From: Acinetobacter lwoffii
Lineage (GTDB): Bacteria; Pseudomonadota; Gammaproteobacteria; Pseudomonadales; Moraxellaceae
NCBI RefSeq assembly: GCF_019343495.1
Contig: NZ_CP072549.1
Coordinates: 2,790,001 to 2,854,000 of the forward strand
Length of the DNA: 64,000 bases
Direction of reading: 5' to 3'
Position 1 is the stretch's first letter, and every line of letters begins with the position of its first letter. Shown piece by piece: positions 56,674-64,000 of the stretch. The notes under the pieces were generated by a model. That model saw only the letters and a list, made by a program, of their open reading frames with translations, made no database searches and was not told where the DNA came from. The position numbers were made by a program, and so were the translations under genes.

Positions 56674-58140
56674 TTATTCCTGATCAAGTTTCATGGGCTG
56701 TACATCCATCTCTTGATAAGATACTAGTTTAGTTTTTTTCTTCCATTTGTAGCCGAACCAAATGGCTAGGAATAGCGGAATACTGATATAGGTCGATAAC
56801 ACACCCATCCATTGACCGGACAAAACATCCTGATAGTTCTGTCCAAGGACGACAATCGCACAGAGGATAAACGCAAACCAAGGGGCGAAAGGAAAGAATT
56901 TAGCGCGATAAGCCAGATCTTCGAGTTTATATCCTTGTGCCAGATAACCTTTACGGAAACGGTAATGGGAAATGGCAATCCCGAGCCAGACAATAAAGCC
57001 ACACATCCCTGACATGTTTAGCAGCCAGTTAAAGACTTCCTGTTCACCAAAGAAAGTAGTCAGGAAGCACAGAGCTGCGATTGCGGTCGTGGCATAGAGT
57101 GCATTCATTGGCACACCGCGCGGGTCCAGACGCGCAAACATTTTAGGTGCACTGCCTTTACGTGCCATATCAAACAGCATACGAGTAGACGAATACATGC
57201 CGGAGTTACCCGCAGATAGAATGGCTGTCAGGATCACTGCATTCATGATACTGGCGGCAAAGGCAAAACCGGCTTTTTCATACAATAAGGTGAATGGCGA
57301 AAGCGCAATATTATCTGTTGCAGCGGCCTGTAATAAACGTGGGTCATTATAGGCAATCAAGGTGCCGATAATGAAAATACATACAATATAAAACAGAAGG
57401 ATACGCCAGAAAATCTGTTTGATGGCCACCGGAATAGTTTTCTTTGGATCTTTTGATTCACCTGCCGCAACACCGACCATTTCGGTACCCTGGAAAGAGA
57501 ATCCGGCAATCATCGCTACGCCAATTAATGCCTGGAAACCACCGACAAAGGGTGCATCACCAATGCTCCAGTTGGCAAATGCTTCTGCACCCGGGGTCAG
57601 CATGATCTTCACGATCATCCAGATCCCGATGATGATAAAAGCAATGATCGCGAGAACTTTAACCAGAGAAAAGAAAAATTCAGATTCGCCAAAGCCTTTT
57701 ACCGTCAGGGCATTAATCCCGAAAATAATGGCCAGGAAAATGGCACTCCAGTACACGCCCGGAATATCTGGAAACCAGAATTTCATAATAAACTGAACGG
57801 CAACCAGCTCAAAAGCCACGGTAATGGCCCAGTTGTACCAGTAGTTCCAACCCAGAGCGAAACCAAAACCACCTTCGACATATTTAGTGCCGTAAGTGAA
57901 AAATGCACCTGAGGTCGGGTTATGCGTGGCAAGTTCACCTAGACTGGTCATCAAGAAATAAATCATGATCCCAATCAGTATATATGCAAGCAGTGCACCG
58001 CCTGGTCCCGCGTTGGCAATGGTCGCACCTGAAGCCAGGAATAGACCTGTACCAATTGATCCCCCAATGGCGATCATATTCAGATGACGAGCACCCAGCT
58101 TACGCTGCAGCTGCATCGTGTTTTGCGTTTCGCTCATCAT
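56674..58140 (-). CDS. lysP: Lysine-specific amino acid permease (LysP-like)
   Basis: A 488-residue APC-family transporter with twelve predicted helices. It reads very like E. coli Lys[21 protein letters not shown] then [46 protein letters not shown] and [15 protein letters not shown]. Expected role is proton-coupled lysine import at the inner membrane. The start ATG overlaps the rsmC stop (ATGA), with AAGGA upstream of it, so the two are translationally coupled. A related amino acid of the AAT family (for example histidine or GABA) cannot be fully excluded. Confidence 0.88.
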   Translation of the reverse strand: MMSETQNTMQLQRKLGARHLNMIAIGGSIGTGLFLASGATIANAGPGGALLAYILIGIMIYFLMTSLGELATHNPTSGAFFTYGTKYVEGGFGFALGWNYWYNWAITVAFELVAVQFIMKFWFPDIPGVYWSAIFLAIIFGINALTVKGFGESEFFFSLVKVLAIIAFIIIGIWMIVKIMLTPGAEAFANWSIGDAPFVGGFQALIGVAMIAGFSFQGTEMVGVAAGESKDPKKTIPVAIKQIFWRILLFYIVCIFIIGTLIAYNDPRLLQAAATDNIALSPFTLLYEKAGFAFAASIMNAVILTAILSAGNSGMYSSTRMLFDMARKGSAPKMFARLDPRGVPMNALYATTAIAALCFLTTFFGEQEVFNWLLNMSGMCGFIVWLGIAISHYRFRKGYLAQGYKLEDLAYRAKFFPFAPWFAFILCAIVVLGQNYQDVLSGQWMGVLSTYISIPLFLAIWFGYKWKKKTKLVSYQEMDVQPMKLDQE

Positions 58141-59171
58141 GATTCCTTAACATTTTTTTGAGTGCTGGCGAAGAGCACTTTAAAGCCTTGTTGATCCGCT
58201 TTGACTGTACAGCGACCAAAGTTTTGTTCAATCAGGGTCGGGTAGTTCAAGAAACGGTTGGCCACGATCCAAAGCTCACCGCCCGATTTTAAATGACGGC
58301 GCGAGATTTTACATAAGGTTTCGCTTGCCGTGTAATCGGTCTCGATTCCCATATGAAAAGGCGGATTACTGACGATGGCATGCAAGAACAAGGGTGCATC
58401 TTCAATGCCTGTAACCGCTTTGATTTCAATCTGTTCAGGAGTAAGCTGGTTTTCTGCAAAGGTCATTTGCGTAGAAGCCAGTGCAAAGGCATCGACATCC
58501 ATGGCAAAAATCCGGTTTTTCGGATTCAACTTTGCCAGATATGCGCTAATCACACCTGCACCACAACCAAAGTCAGCGATTTTACCTGAAGTGATTTGTG
58601 ACAAATAAGGTAATAGCGTGGCAGTTCCTACATCCAAACGGTTTTGACTAAATACGCCTGGAAGTGCACAAATAATTAAGTCGCCATTTGGTGTCGAAAC
58701 GGTATAACGCTGCGCCCAGTCTGCAAGTGCTTTTTTCTCGACCGTATGTTCTAGAACCAATTGCCAAAGCTGGCAATGACGCGCGCTGTCAAGTTTGAGT
58801 GTTTTACCAAAAGGCTGCAACTGTTTGGCTGCGCGTTCTATCCCGCCTTTCTTTTCACCGACCAGAAAAACACTGCTACCCGGTTTAAGCTGTGCTGCCA
58901 CAGTGTGCAGTAAATAATTCAACAGTTCTTTAGACTTGGGTACAAAAATAACCGCCTGATCAAACTCAGCTTCAGGCATCTCTGCACCAAAATGCACATC
59001 TGCTTGTTGTGACTGGAAATATTGAAAATCGTTAAAATTCCATGTCCAGACAGCGGGATTGATAGAGGCATCGAATTCAGCGAGCAGATCATCTGTTGGT
59101 GCATTAATCAGTAGGATGCGACCCGACAAAAAATCATATTGTCTTAATAAAACTTCGCTTTTAGGATCCAT
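58137..59171 (-). CDS. rsmC: 16S rRNA m2G1207 methyltransferase (RsmC)
   Basis: RsmC methylates N2 of G1207 in 16S rRNA. The 344-residue protein has the duplicated architecture: a catalytically silent N-terminal methyltransferase-like domain (about 1-150) and an active C-terminal one with [16 protein letters not shown] and the catalytic [16 protein letters not shown]. The NPPF motif with the HMG follow-up is that of the RsmC/RlmG group. Length (about 340) matches RsmC rather than RlmG. It is upstream of and overlaps lysP. Confidence 0.92.
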   Translation of the reverse strand: MDPKSEVLLRQYDFLSGRILLINAPTDDLLAEFDASINPAVWTWNFNDFQYFQSQQADVHFGAEMPEAEFDQAVIFVPKSKELLNYLLHTVAAQLKPGSSVFLVGEKKGGIERAAKQLQPFGKTLKLDSARHCQLWQLVLEHTVEKKALADWAQRYTVSTPNGDLIICALPGVFSQNRLDVGTATLLPYLSQITSGKIADFGCGAGVISAYLAKLNPKNRIFAMDVDAFALASTQMTFAENQLTPEQIEIKAVTGIEDAPLFLHAIVSNPPFHMGIETDYTASETLCKISRRHLKSGGELWIVANRFLNYPTLIEQNFGRCTVKADQQGFKVLFASTQKNVKES

Positions 59172-59188
59172 AGGTATCTCTCCAATAT

Positions 59189-59227
59189 AAAGAACACTGC
59201 CTAAGCCTGACCTAGACAGTGTTCTTT
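59189..59227 (-). terminator. Hairpin below the NCS2 permease gene
   Basis: Perfect 11-bp inverted repeat aaagaacactg (59189-59199) with cagtgttcttt (59217-59227), loop of 17 bases. It lies 10 bases after the permease stop and just before rsmC; the trailing T-run is short, so readthrough into rsmC is possible. Confidence 0.5.
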
Positions 59228-59237
59228 GGACATGAAA

Positions 59238-60608
59238 TTACTTCTTTGTTTCAGGAAGTACAACATTAAGAATAAGGGCCGCGATACCACCAGTGGCAAC
59301 GCCTGAGCTAAAGATATTACGGAATAACTCAGGAAGATGCTCAAGAATTTGTGGAACTTGTGCAACACCTAAACCCAGTGCCAGTGAAATCGCAATAATC
59401 AGCAAGGCGCGACGGTCCAGATGAACACCAGACAGAATGTTAATACCAGATGCTGCAACTGCGCCAAACATGACCATGACTGCGCCACCCAGTACCGCTT
59501 GCGGAACGGCCTGAATAATACCAGCAACTGCAGGCAGCAAACCAAGAATAACCAGCAAAGCAGCAATCCAGATGCCGACATAACGACTCGCTACGCCCGT
59601 CAACTGAATCACACCATTGTTCTGTGCAAATACCGAACTTGGGAAGGTGTTAAAAATACCGGCAAGGAATGAATTCGCGCCATTCACCAGTACACCGCCT
59701 TTAATGCGCTGCATCCATTTTGGACCATCAACTGGCTGGTTGGAAAGCTTTGAAGTCGCAGTGATATCACCAATCGCTTCTAAAGACGTCACCAGGTAAA
59801 TGAATGCCATCGGAATAAACAGGCTCCAGGAGAAGCTTAAACCGAAATGCATTGGGGTTGGAATCTGTACCAGAGGTGCATCTTTTAGACCAGAGAAATC
59901 CAGATGCCCCATAAAGCCCGCCAGAACATAACCACAGATCAGGGCGATCAAAATGGCAGAACTTTTTACCCAGGTAATCCGGATACGGTTCAGAATAATA
60001 ATCAACGCCAAGACGGTACAAGACATGATCAGGTTGTCAGCATTGGCAAAAGTTTTATCGCTCATGGCCTGATAACCACCGCCCATACTGATTAAACCTT
60101 CTTTAATTAAGGTCAAACCAATCAGCAGCACGACAATACCGGTGACCAAAGGGGTTATCAGTTTTTTGATCCAAGGCAGAATTTGTGACACGCCCATTTC
60201 AATAAATGCACCTGCAATCACCACACCAAAAATAGAAGCCATGACTGCTTCTACAGGTGTGCCTGCAGCCACCATGGCTGAACCAATACCAATAATTGGA
60301 CCGATGAAGTTAAAGCTGGTTCCTTGGACAATCAGCAGACCGGCACCAAAAGGTCCGACTTTTTTAGACTGTAAAAAAGTCGCGATGCCCGAGATCACCA
60401 AGGACATGGATAAAATCATGTTGGTGTCTTCTTTGGAAACACCAAGCGCCAGACAAATTAGCAGGCCAGGGGTCACAATCGGGACAATAATTGCCAGTAA
60501 GTGCTGGAATGCAGCTAGAAAAGCAATCAGTGGTTTTGGTCGATCTTCCAGACCATATACCAAGTCGAGTTGATCTTTAGAAGGAGGAGATTGATTAAAA
60601 TCAGACAT
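59238..60608 (-). CDS. NCS2-family xanthine/uric-acid-type permease
   Basis: A 456-residue nucleobase:cation symporter with 14 predicted segments. The family signature reads FPSSVFAQNNGVIQLTGVASRYVG, close to E. coli XanP/XanQ, and the N-terminal FLAAFQHLLAIIVPIVTPGLL is also NCS2. Xanthine or a related purine is the likeliest substrate; the sequence leaves uric acid and uracil open. It is preceded by a clear minus-strand promoter and stands divergent from typA. Confidence 0.87.
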   Translation of the reverse strand: MSDFNQSPPSKDQLDLVYGLEDRPKPLIAFLAAFQHLLAIIVPIVTPGLLICLALGVSKEDTNMILSMSLVISGIATFLQSKKVGPFGAGLLIVQGTSFNFIGPIIGIGSAMVAAGTPVEAVMASIFGVVIAGAFIEMGVSQILPWIKKLITPLVTGIVVLLIGLTLIKEGLISMGGGYQAMSDKTFANADNLIMSCTVLALIIILNRIRITWVKSSAILIALICGYVLAGFMGHLDFSGLKDAPLVQIPTPMHFGLSFSWSLFIPMAFIYLVTSLEAIGDITATSKLSNQPVDGPKWMQRIKGGVLVNGANSFLAGIFNTFPSSVFAQNNGVIQLTGVASRYVGIWIAALLVILGLLPAVAGIIQAVPQAVLGGAVMVMFGAVAASGINILSGVHLDRRALLIIAISLALGLGVAQVPQILEHLPELFRNIFSSGVATGGIAALILNVVLPETKK

Positions 60609-60639
60609 GTGTCAATGCGAATTAAGGCTGGGTGGCGCT

Positions 60640-60667
60640 ATTCTAATCGAGTTACACGTCTTTACAA
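60640..60667 (-). promoter_or_regulatory. Probable promoter of the NCS2 permease gene
   Basis: On the minus strand, TTGTAA (plus 60662-60667), a 16-base spacer and TAGAAT (plus 60640-60645), about 32 bases before the start codon. On the plus strand, a TATAAT at 60745-60750 could be the -10 of typA, without a clear -35. Confidence 0.5.
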
Positions 60668-60782
60668 AATCAAAAAAGCCCCAACTGGGCAAAAAAAGTT
60701 GAGGAGTGTGGTTACAGTGACTATAAAAGTTTTGTATTTTTCTGTATAATTTGCCCTCAAATTACATACGCATTGAATTTAC

Positions 60783-62621
60783 ATGTCAGATATTAAAACT
60801 CTCCGTAACATCGCCATTATTGCGCACGTCGATCATGGTAAAACCACTCTTGTAGACAAACTTTTGCAACAATCAGGTGCTCTCGGTGATCGCGCGGGTG
60901 AGATCGAGCGTGTCATGGATTCTGGCGCTATTGAAAGCGAACGTGGTATTACCATTCTTGCAAAAAACACTGCAATCAAATGGTTAGATGAACGTACCAA
61001 TACTGAATACCGCATTAACATCGTGGATACCCCGGGACACGCCGACTTCGGTGGTGAAGTTGAACGTGTAATGTCGATGGTTGACTGCGTACTTCTTCTT
61101 GTAGACTCACAAGAAGGCCCGATGCCACAAACTCGTTTCGTAACGCAAAAAGCGTTCGCACGTGGTTTGAAACCAATCGTGATTATTAACAAAGTCGACA
61201 AGCCAAGCGCGCGTCCAGACTGGGTAATTGACCAAGTATTTGATTTGTTCGATAACTTAGGTGCTTCTGACGAACAGTTAGACTTCCCAGTTGTTTATGC
61301 TTCAGGCCTTCGTGGTGTTGCTGGTCCTTCTCCAGAAGAACTTGCTGAAGACATGACTCCGTTGTTCCAAACGATCGTAGACATCGTTGAACCACCAGCA
61401 GTTGATGTTGATGGTCCATTCCAAATGCAAGTATCTTCACTTGACTATAACAGCTTCGTAGGCGTTATCGGTATTGGTCGTATCCAACGCGGTTCAGTGA
61501 AATTAAACACACAAGTAACTGTAATCGATAAAGATGGCAAAACACGTAACGGCCGTATCTTAAAAATCATGGGTTATCATGGTCTAGATCGCGTTGACGT
61601 TGAAGAAGCTTCTGCAGGCGATATCGTTTGTGTAACGGGTATCGATGCACTCAACATTTCTGACACCATCTGTGATCCGAAAAATGTTGAAGCTTTACCG
61701 CCATTGTCTGTAGATGAACCTACAGTATCGATGACATTCCAGGTAAACAACTCACCGTTTGCTGGTAAAGAAGGTAAGTTCGTAACTTCACGTAATATCC
61801 GTGAACGTCTAGACCGCGAATTGATTCACAACGTAGCATTACGTGTTGAAGATACTGACAGTCCAGACCGTTTCAAAGTATCTGGTCGTGGTGAGCTTCA
61901 CCTTTCAGTTCTTATTGAAAACATGCGTCGCGAAGGCTTCGAAATGGGCGTATCTCGTCCACAAGTAATCATTAAAGAAATTGATGGTGAAAAACAAGAG
62001 CCATACGAAAACGTTACTTTTGACGTTGAAGAACAGCACCAAGGCGCTGTAATGGAACAAATGGGTCATCGTAAAGGCGAAATGACCAATATGGAAGTTG
62101 ACGGTAAAGGCCGTATCCGTATTGAAGCAACTGTTCCTTCACGCGGTCTGATTGGTTTCCGTTCTGAATTCCTGACCATGACTTCTGGTACAGGGATCAT
62201 GACGTCTAGCTTCTCGCACTACGGTCCAATGAAGCAAGGTACTGTTGCGAAACGTCAAAACGGTGTGTTGATTTCAATGGTTCAAGGTACTTGCCTGGGC
62301 TATGCACTGTTCACACTTCAAGACCGTGGTCGTCTATTTGCGAAACCACAGTTAGAAGTTTATGAAGGTATGATCATCGGTATTAACTCTCGTTCAGACG
62401 ACATGACAGTTAACCCGACTAAAGCAAAACAGTTAACCAACGTACGTGCTTCTGGTACTGATGATGCGTTAACGCTGGTTCCTGCGATTGAATATACACT
62501 TGAGCAAGCGCTTGAGTTTATTGAAGATGATGAACTAGTAGAAGTAACACCTAAGTCAATCCGTATCCGTAAGCGTTTCTTGACTGAAAACGAACGTAAA
62601 CGTAACCGTTCAGGTAAATAA
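60783..62621 (+). CDS. typA: Translational GTPase TypA/BipA
   Basis: TypA is a ribosome-binding GTPase that aids 50S assembly at low temperature and under stress. The 612-residue protein carries IAHVDHGKTTLVDKLL (G1) at about 13-28, RGITILAKNT (G2), DTPGHADFGGEVERV (G3) and INKVDKPSARP (G4). The rest follows EF-G-like domain order, with the C-terminal TypA-specific part intact (RASGTDDALTLVPAIEYTLEQALEFIEDDELVEVTP). Codon choice is biased, as in ompA and the ribosomal genes. A -10-like TATAAT lies at 60745-60750. Confidence 0.97.
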   Translation: MSDIKTLRNIAIIAHVDHGKTTLVDKLLQQSGALGDRAGEIERVMDSGAIESERGITILAKNTAIKWLDERTNTEYRINIVDTPGHADFGGEVERVMSMVDCVLLLVDSQEGPMPQTRFVTQKAFARGLKPIVIINKVDKPSARPDWVIDQVFDLFDNLGASDEQLDFPVVYASGLRGVAGPSPEELAEDMTPLFQTIVDIVEPPAVDVDGPFQMQVSSLDYNSFVGVIGIGRIQRGSVKLNTQVTVIDKDGKTRNGRILKIMGYHGLDRVDVEEASAGDIVCVTGIDALNISDTICDPKNVEALPPLSVDEPTVSMTFQVNNSPFAGKEGKFVTSRNIRERLDRELIHNVALRVEDTDSPDRFKVSGRGELHLSVLIENMRREGFEMGVSRPQVIIKEIDGEKQEPYENVTFDVEEQHQGAVMEQMGHRKGEMTNMEVDGKGRIRIEATVPSRGLIGFRSEFLTMTSGTGIMTSSFSHYGPMKQGTVAKRQNGVLISMVQGTCLGYALFTLQDRGRLFAKPQLEVYEGMIIGINSRSDDMTVNPTKAKQLTNVRASGTDDALTLVPAIEYTLEQALEFIEDDELVEVTPKSIRIRKRFLTENERKRNRSGK

Positions 62622-62644
62622 TCGCTAGATTATTTCGGGTTTTC

Positions 62645-62681
62645 AAAAACCGTAATCTTTTCGAAGATTACGGTTTTTTTA
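62645..62681 (+). terminator. typA terminator
   Basis: aaaaaccgtaatctt (62645-62659) and aagattacggttttt (62664-62678) form a 15-bp stem with a TTCG tetraloop, followed by further T. It is 24 bases after the typA stop. Confidence 0.93.
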
Positions 62682-62798
62682 TATTTAAGCGATGCTCACA
62701 TTGCTATTTACTAAAACGCATTAAACTAAGTCAAAATTAAAAGTATTTAGTCAGGTATAATTTGACCCAAAACTTGAAAATAAAATATGGGAGCAGTT

Positions 62799-63239
62799 AT
62801 GAGTATTATTCAAGAATTTAAAGAGTTTGCGATCAAAGGCAACATGATGGATCTGGCAATTGGTGTCATCATCGGTGGCGCTTTTAGCAAGATCATCGAT
62901 TCATTGGTGAAAGACATTATTATGCCTTTAATTACCGTGATCACCGGTGGTGGCGTCGATTTTACGCAAAAATTCTTTATCTTAGGAAGAAACCCAGACA
63001 ATTTACAATCTTTGGATGCCTTGACTAAGGCGGGTGTGAATGTACTGACTTACGGTAACTTTTTAACGATTTTAATTAATTTCTTAATTTTGGCCTGGGT
63101 CGTATTTTTATTGGTGAAATTCATGAACCGTTTACGTAAACAAGAAGGCCCAGTCGAGGAAACTCCGACTACCCCAGCCGATATTGAATTGCTGCGTGAA
63201 ATTCGTGATGAATTGAAAAAGCGTCCACCTCAAGTCTAA
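62799..63239 (+). CDS. mscL: Large-conductance mechanosensitive channel MscL
   Basis: MscL is a pentameric inner-membrane channel that opens under extreme tension as a last safety valve. The first helix reads [20 protein letters not shown] and continues into [24 protein letters not shown], the TM1 pore. TM2 follows near 75-98, with the cytoplasmic helix at the end ([12 protein letters not shown]). I start at the ATG at 62799 (146 residues), 9 bases behind GGGAG, rather than at 62787. It is the second mechanosensitive channel in the window. Confidence 0.96.
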   Translation: MSIIQEFKEFAIKGNMMDLAIGVIIGGAFSKIIDSLVKDIIMPLITVITGGGVDFTQKFFILGRNPDNLQSLDALTKAGVNVLTYGNFLTILINFLILAWVVFLLVKFMNRLRKQEGPVEETPTTPADIELLREIRDELKKRPPQV

Positions 63240-63248
63240 TTTTTCTAA

Positions 63249-63318
63249 TCCCCCTAAATCCCCCTTTTATAAAGGGGGAACTCCTCCCTTTGACAAAGGG
63301 AGGTAAGGAGGGATTTAT
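63249..63318. repeat. Pair of REP-like palindromes after mscL
   Basis: Two hairpins in tandem: cccccttt (63260-63267) with aaaggggg (63271-63278), then cctcccttt (63283-63291) with aaagggagg (63295-63303) and a trailing aaggagggattta. The second is a near copy of the element at 3906-3943. They fill the gap between mscL and the convergent ppiC and may double as a terminator. Confidence 0.6.
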
Positions 63319-63323
63319 AAATA

Positions 63324-63608
63324 TTAAAAATCCATCCGAAACTTGATTTCGACCAAATGAAAACCAAACTGGCTTTTGACCGGACCATGTAATACACGTT
63401 CAGCGGCAGTAAATACCAATTTATCAATCACTGGAACCAGCTGGCCTTTCTTCACTTCACCTAGCTCACCGCCACGTTTGGCAGAATTACAGGTTGAATA
63501 TTGTTTGGCGATTTTATTGAAGTCGGCGCCACTTAAAATCTTCTTTTTAAGCTGTTCAGCAGTTTCTTTATCTTTAACCAGAATATGACGCACAATGGCT
63601 GTTTTCAT
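63324..63608 (-). CDS. ppiC: Parvulin-type peptidyl-prolyl isomerase PpiC
   Basis: A 94-residue cytoplasmic parvulin that speeds cis-trans isomerisation at prolyl bonds. The sequence begins [20 protein letters not shown] at the ATG at 63608 and closely follows E. coli PpiC in length and order: [30 protein letters not shown], then [24 protein letters not shown] longer frame from 63674 would overlap mutM and has no family support. Start and mutM stop overlap by 4 bases (ATGA). Confidence 0.94.
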   Translation of the reverse strand: MKTAIVRHILVKDKETAEQLKKKILSGADFNKIAKQYSTCNSAKRGGELGEVKKGQLVPVIDKLVFTAAERVLHGPVKSQFGFHLVEIKFRMDF

Positions 63609-64000
63609 GACTTTTTCCCTCGTACAGTTGCCACTTTTTTGACAGGGAGCTGGATCTTTTTCAAAGGTTGGCATTCAGGACAAAAAACAGAAGCCCGTTG
63701 TCCCAATTTGATATTTTCAAGCGTGGTCTCGCAGTTCACGCACATCTCACCGGCACGGCCATAAGCCAACAGGGTTTGCTGAAAATAGCCATTTTCGCCC
63801 ATGGCATTGGTGTAGTCTCTTAAGGTTGAACCACCCAGATCAATTGCCTGTTTCAAGATACGCTTGATTTCCAGTACTAGCTTTTCAATCTGCACCAAGC
63901 TTAAAGTCGAGGCCGGTTGTGCCGGATGAATCCCCAGATTAAACAGACTTTCGGTCGCATAAATATTGCCTACGCCCACCACCACATGATTATCCATAAT
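63605..64000 (-). CDS. mutM: Formamidopyrimidine-DNA glycosylase, C-terminal part (runs off window)
   Basis: The visible 131 residues are the C-terminal half of MutM/Fpg, the base-excision enzyme that removes 8-oxoguanine and formamidopyrimidines. They include the helix-two-turn-helix [15 protein letters not shown], the [16 protein letters not shown] [18 protein letters not shown] and a zinc finger with Cys pairs CVNC and CPEC ending in Q. The catalytic N-terminal proline lies outside the window to the right. The stop overlaps the ppiC start. It ends in a basic tail ([11 protein letters not shown]). Confidence 0.94.
   Translation of the reverse strand: MMDNHVVVGVGNIYATESLFNLGIHPAQPASTLSLVQIEKLVLEIKRILKQAIDLGGSTLRDYTNAMGENGYFQQTLLAYGRAGEMCVNCETTLENIKLGQRASVFCPECQPLKKIQLPVKKVATVRGKKS

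Noticed and set aside
60669..60698. GCCC/GGGC hairpin between A- and T-rich runs, upstream of the NCS2 permease gene, resembling an attenuator.
   Set aside because: The stem has only four to five pairs, and the best promoter (60640-60667) lies downstream of it, so it would not be in the permease leader.
63609..63674. N-terminal extension of PpiC to 63674.
   Set aside because: It overlaps mutM and E. coli PpiC starts at the equivalent of 63608, where the ATG overlaps the mutM stop.

Overview
The window is a stretch of chromosome from an Acinetobacter-type gammaproteobacterium. The basis is the 16S rRNA gene, the AbOmpA-like porin, the GigA/GigB-type signalling pair and several gene orders (accA-tilS-proC, pdxA-rsmA-apaH, rplM-rpsI-sspA-sspB). 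I can support the genus but not a species. Nearly everything is core genome: I see no transposase, integrase, prophage or CRISPR array.

Layout. 1-7.1 kb: tail of an unidentified gene, accA, tilS, proC, a YggT protein, then polA on the opposite strand behind a 320-base spacer full of palindromic repeats. 7.1-13.7 kb: a very large DUF2339 membrane protein, an MscS channel paired with a DUF432-like protein, an unlinked gspE, and a small secreted protein behind a Fur-box-like site. 13.8-17.9 kb: ohr, a nitrilase-family hydrolase, the GigB/GigA anti-anti-sigma/phosphatase pair and mlaA. 18.0-23.9 kb: a complete rRNA operon (tandem promoters, 16S, tRNA-Ile, tRNA-Ala, 23S, 5S, terminator). 24-27 kb: sspA/sspB plus a membrane protein, and rpsI/rplM, with a tiny membrane-protein gene between the two units. 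27.3-30 kb: pdxA-rsmA-apaH. 30-32.2 kb: four tandem DUF2147 secreted proteins. 32.3-35 kb: lrgB, lrgA/cidA, hflX and a 43-residue membrane protein. 35-43.6 kb: envelope-lipid and housekeeping genes (acyltransferase, phospholipase D lipoprotein, metallophosphoesterase, MHS transporter, hemolysin III, methyltransferase, GNAT). 43.7-49.6 kb: a beta-oxidation group (multifunctional enzyme, thiolase, AraC regulator, alpha-methylacyl-CoA racemase). 49.9-52 kb: sulfite reductase and its DUF934 partner. 52-56.6 kb: VOC protein, a second thiolase, a lone FimT-like pseudopilin, ompA, and a C39-like protein lacking the catalytic Cys. 56.7-64 kb: lysP-rsmC, an xanthine-type permease, typA, mscL, ppiC and the 3' part of mutM.

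Themes. Translation and ribosome maintenance recur (rrn operon, rplM-rpsI, rsmA, rsmC, tilS, hflX, typA). Envelope homeostasis is the second theme (mlaA, ompA, two mechanosensitive channels, LrgAB, PLD, acyltransferase). The third is acyl-CoA metabolism (accA, two thiolases, FadB-like enzyme, methylacyl-CoA racemase). Many genes end in strong hairpin-plus-T-run terminators, several placed to serve converging units.

Most worth a second look: the DUF2147 quadruplet, two unannotated-size membrane proteins (39 and 43 residues), the hairpin over the ohr ribosome-binding site, the hairpin in the rplM leader, the Ser-for-Cys C39-like protein, the racemase/regulator/beta-oxidation cluster, and the scattered palindromes. 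I found no clearly new multi-gene defence or biosynthetic system here.
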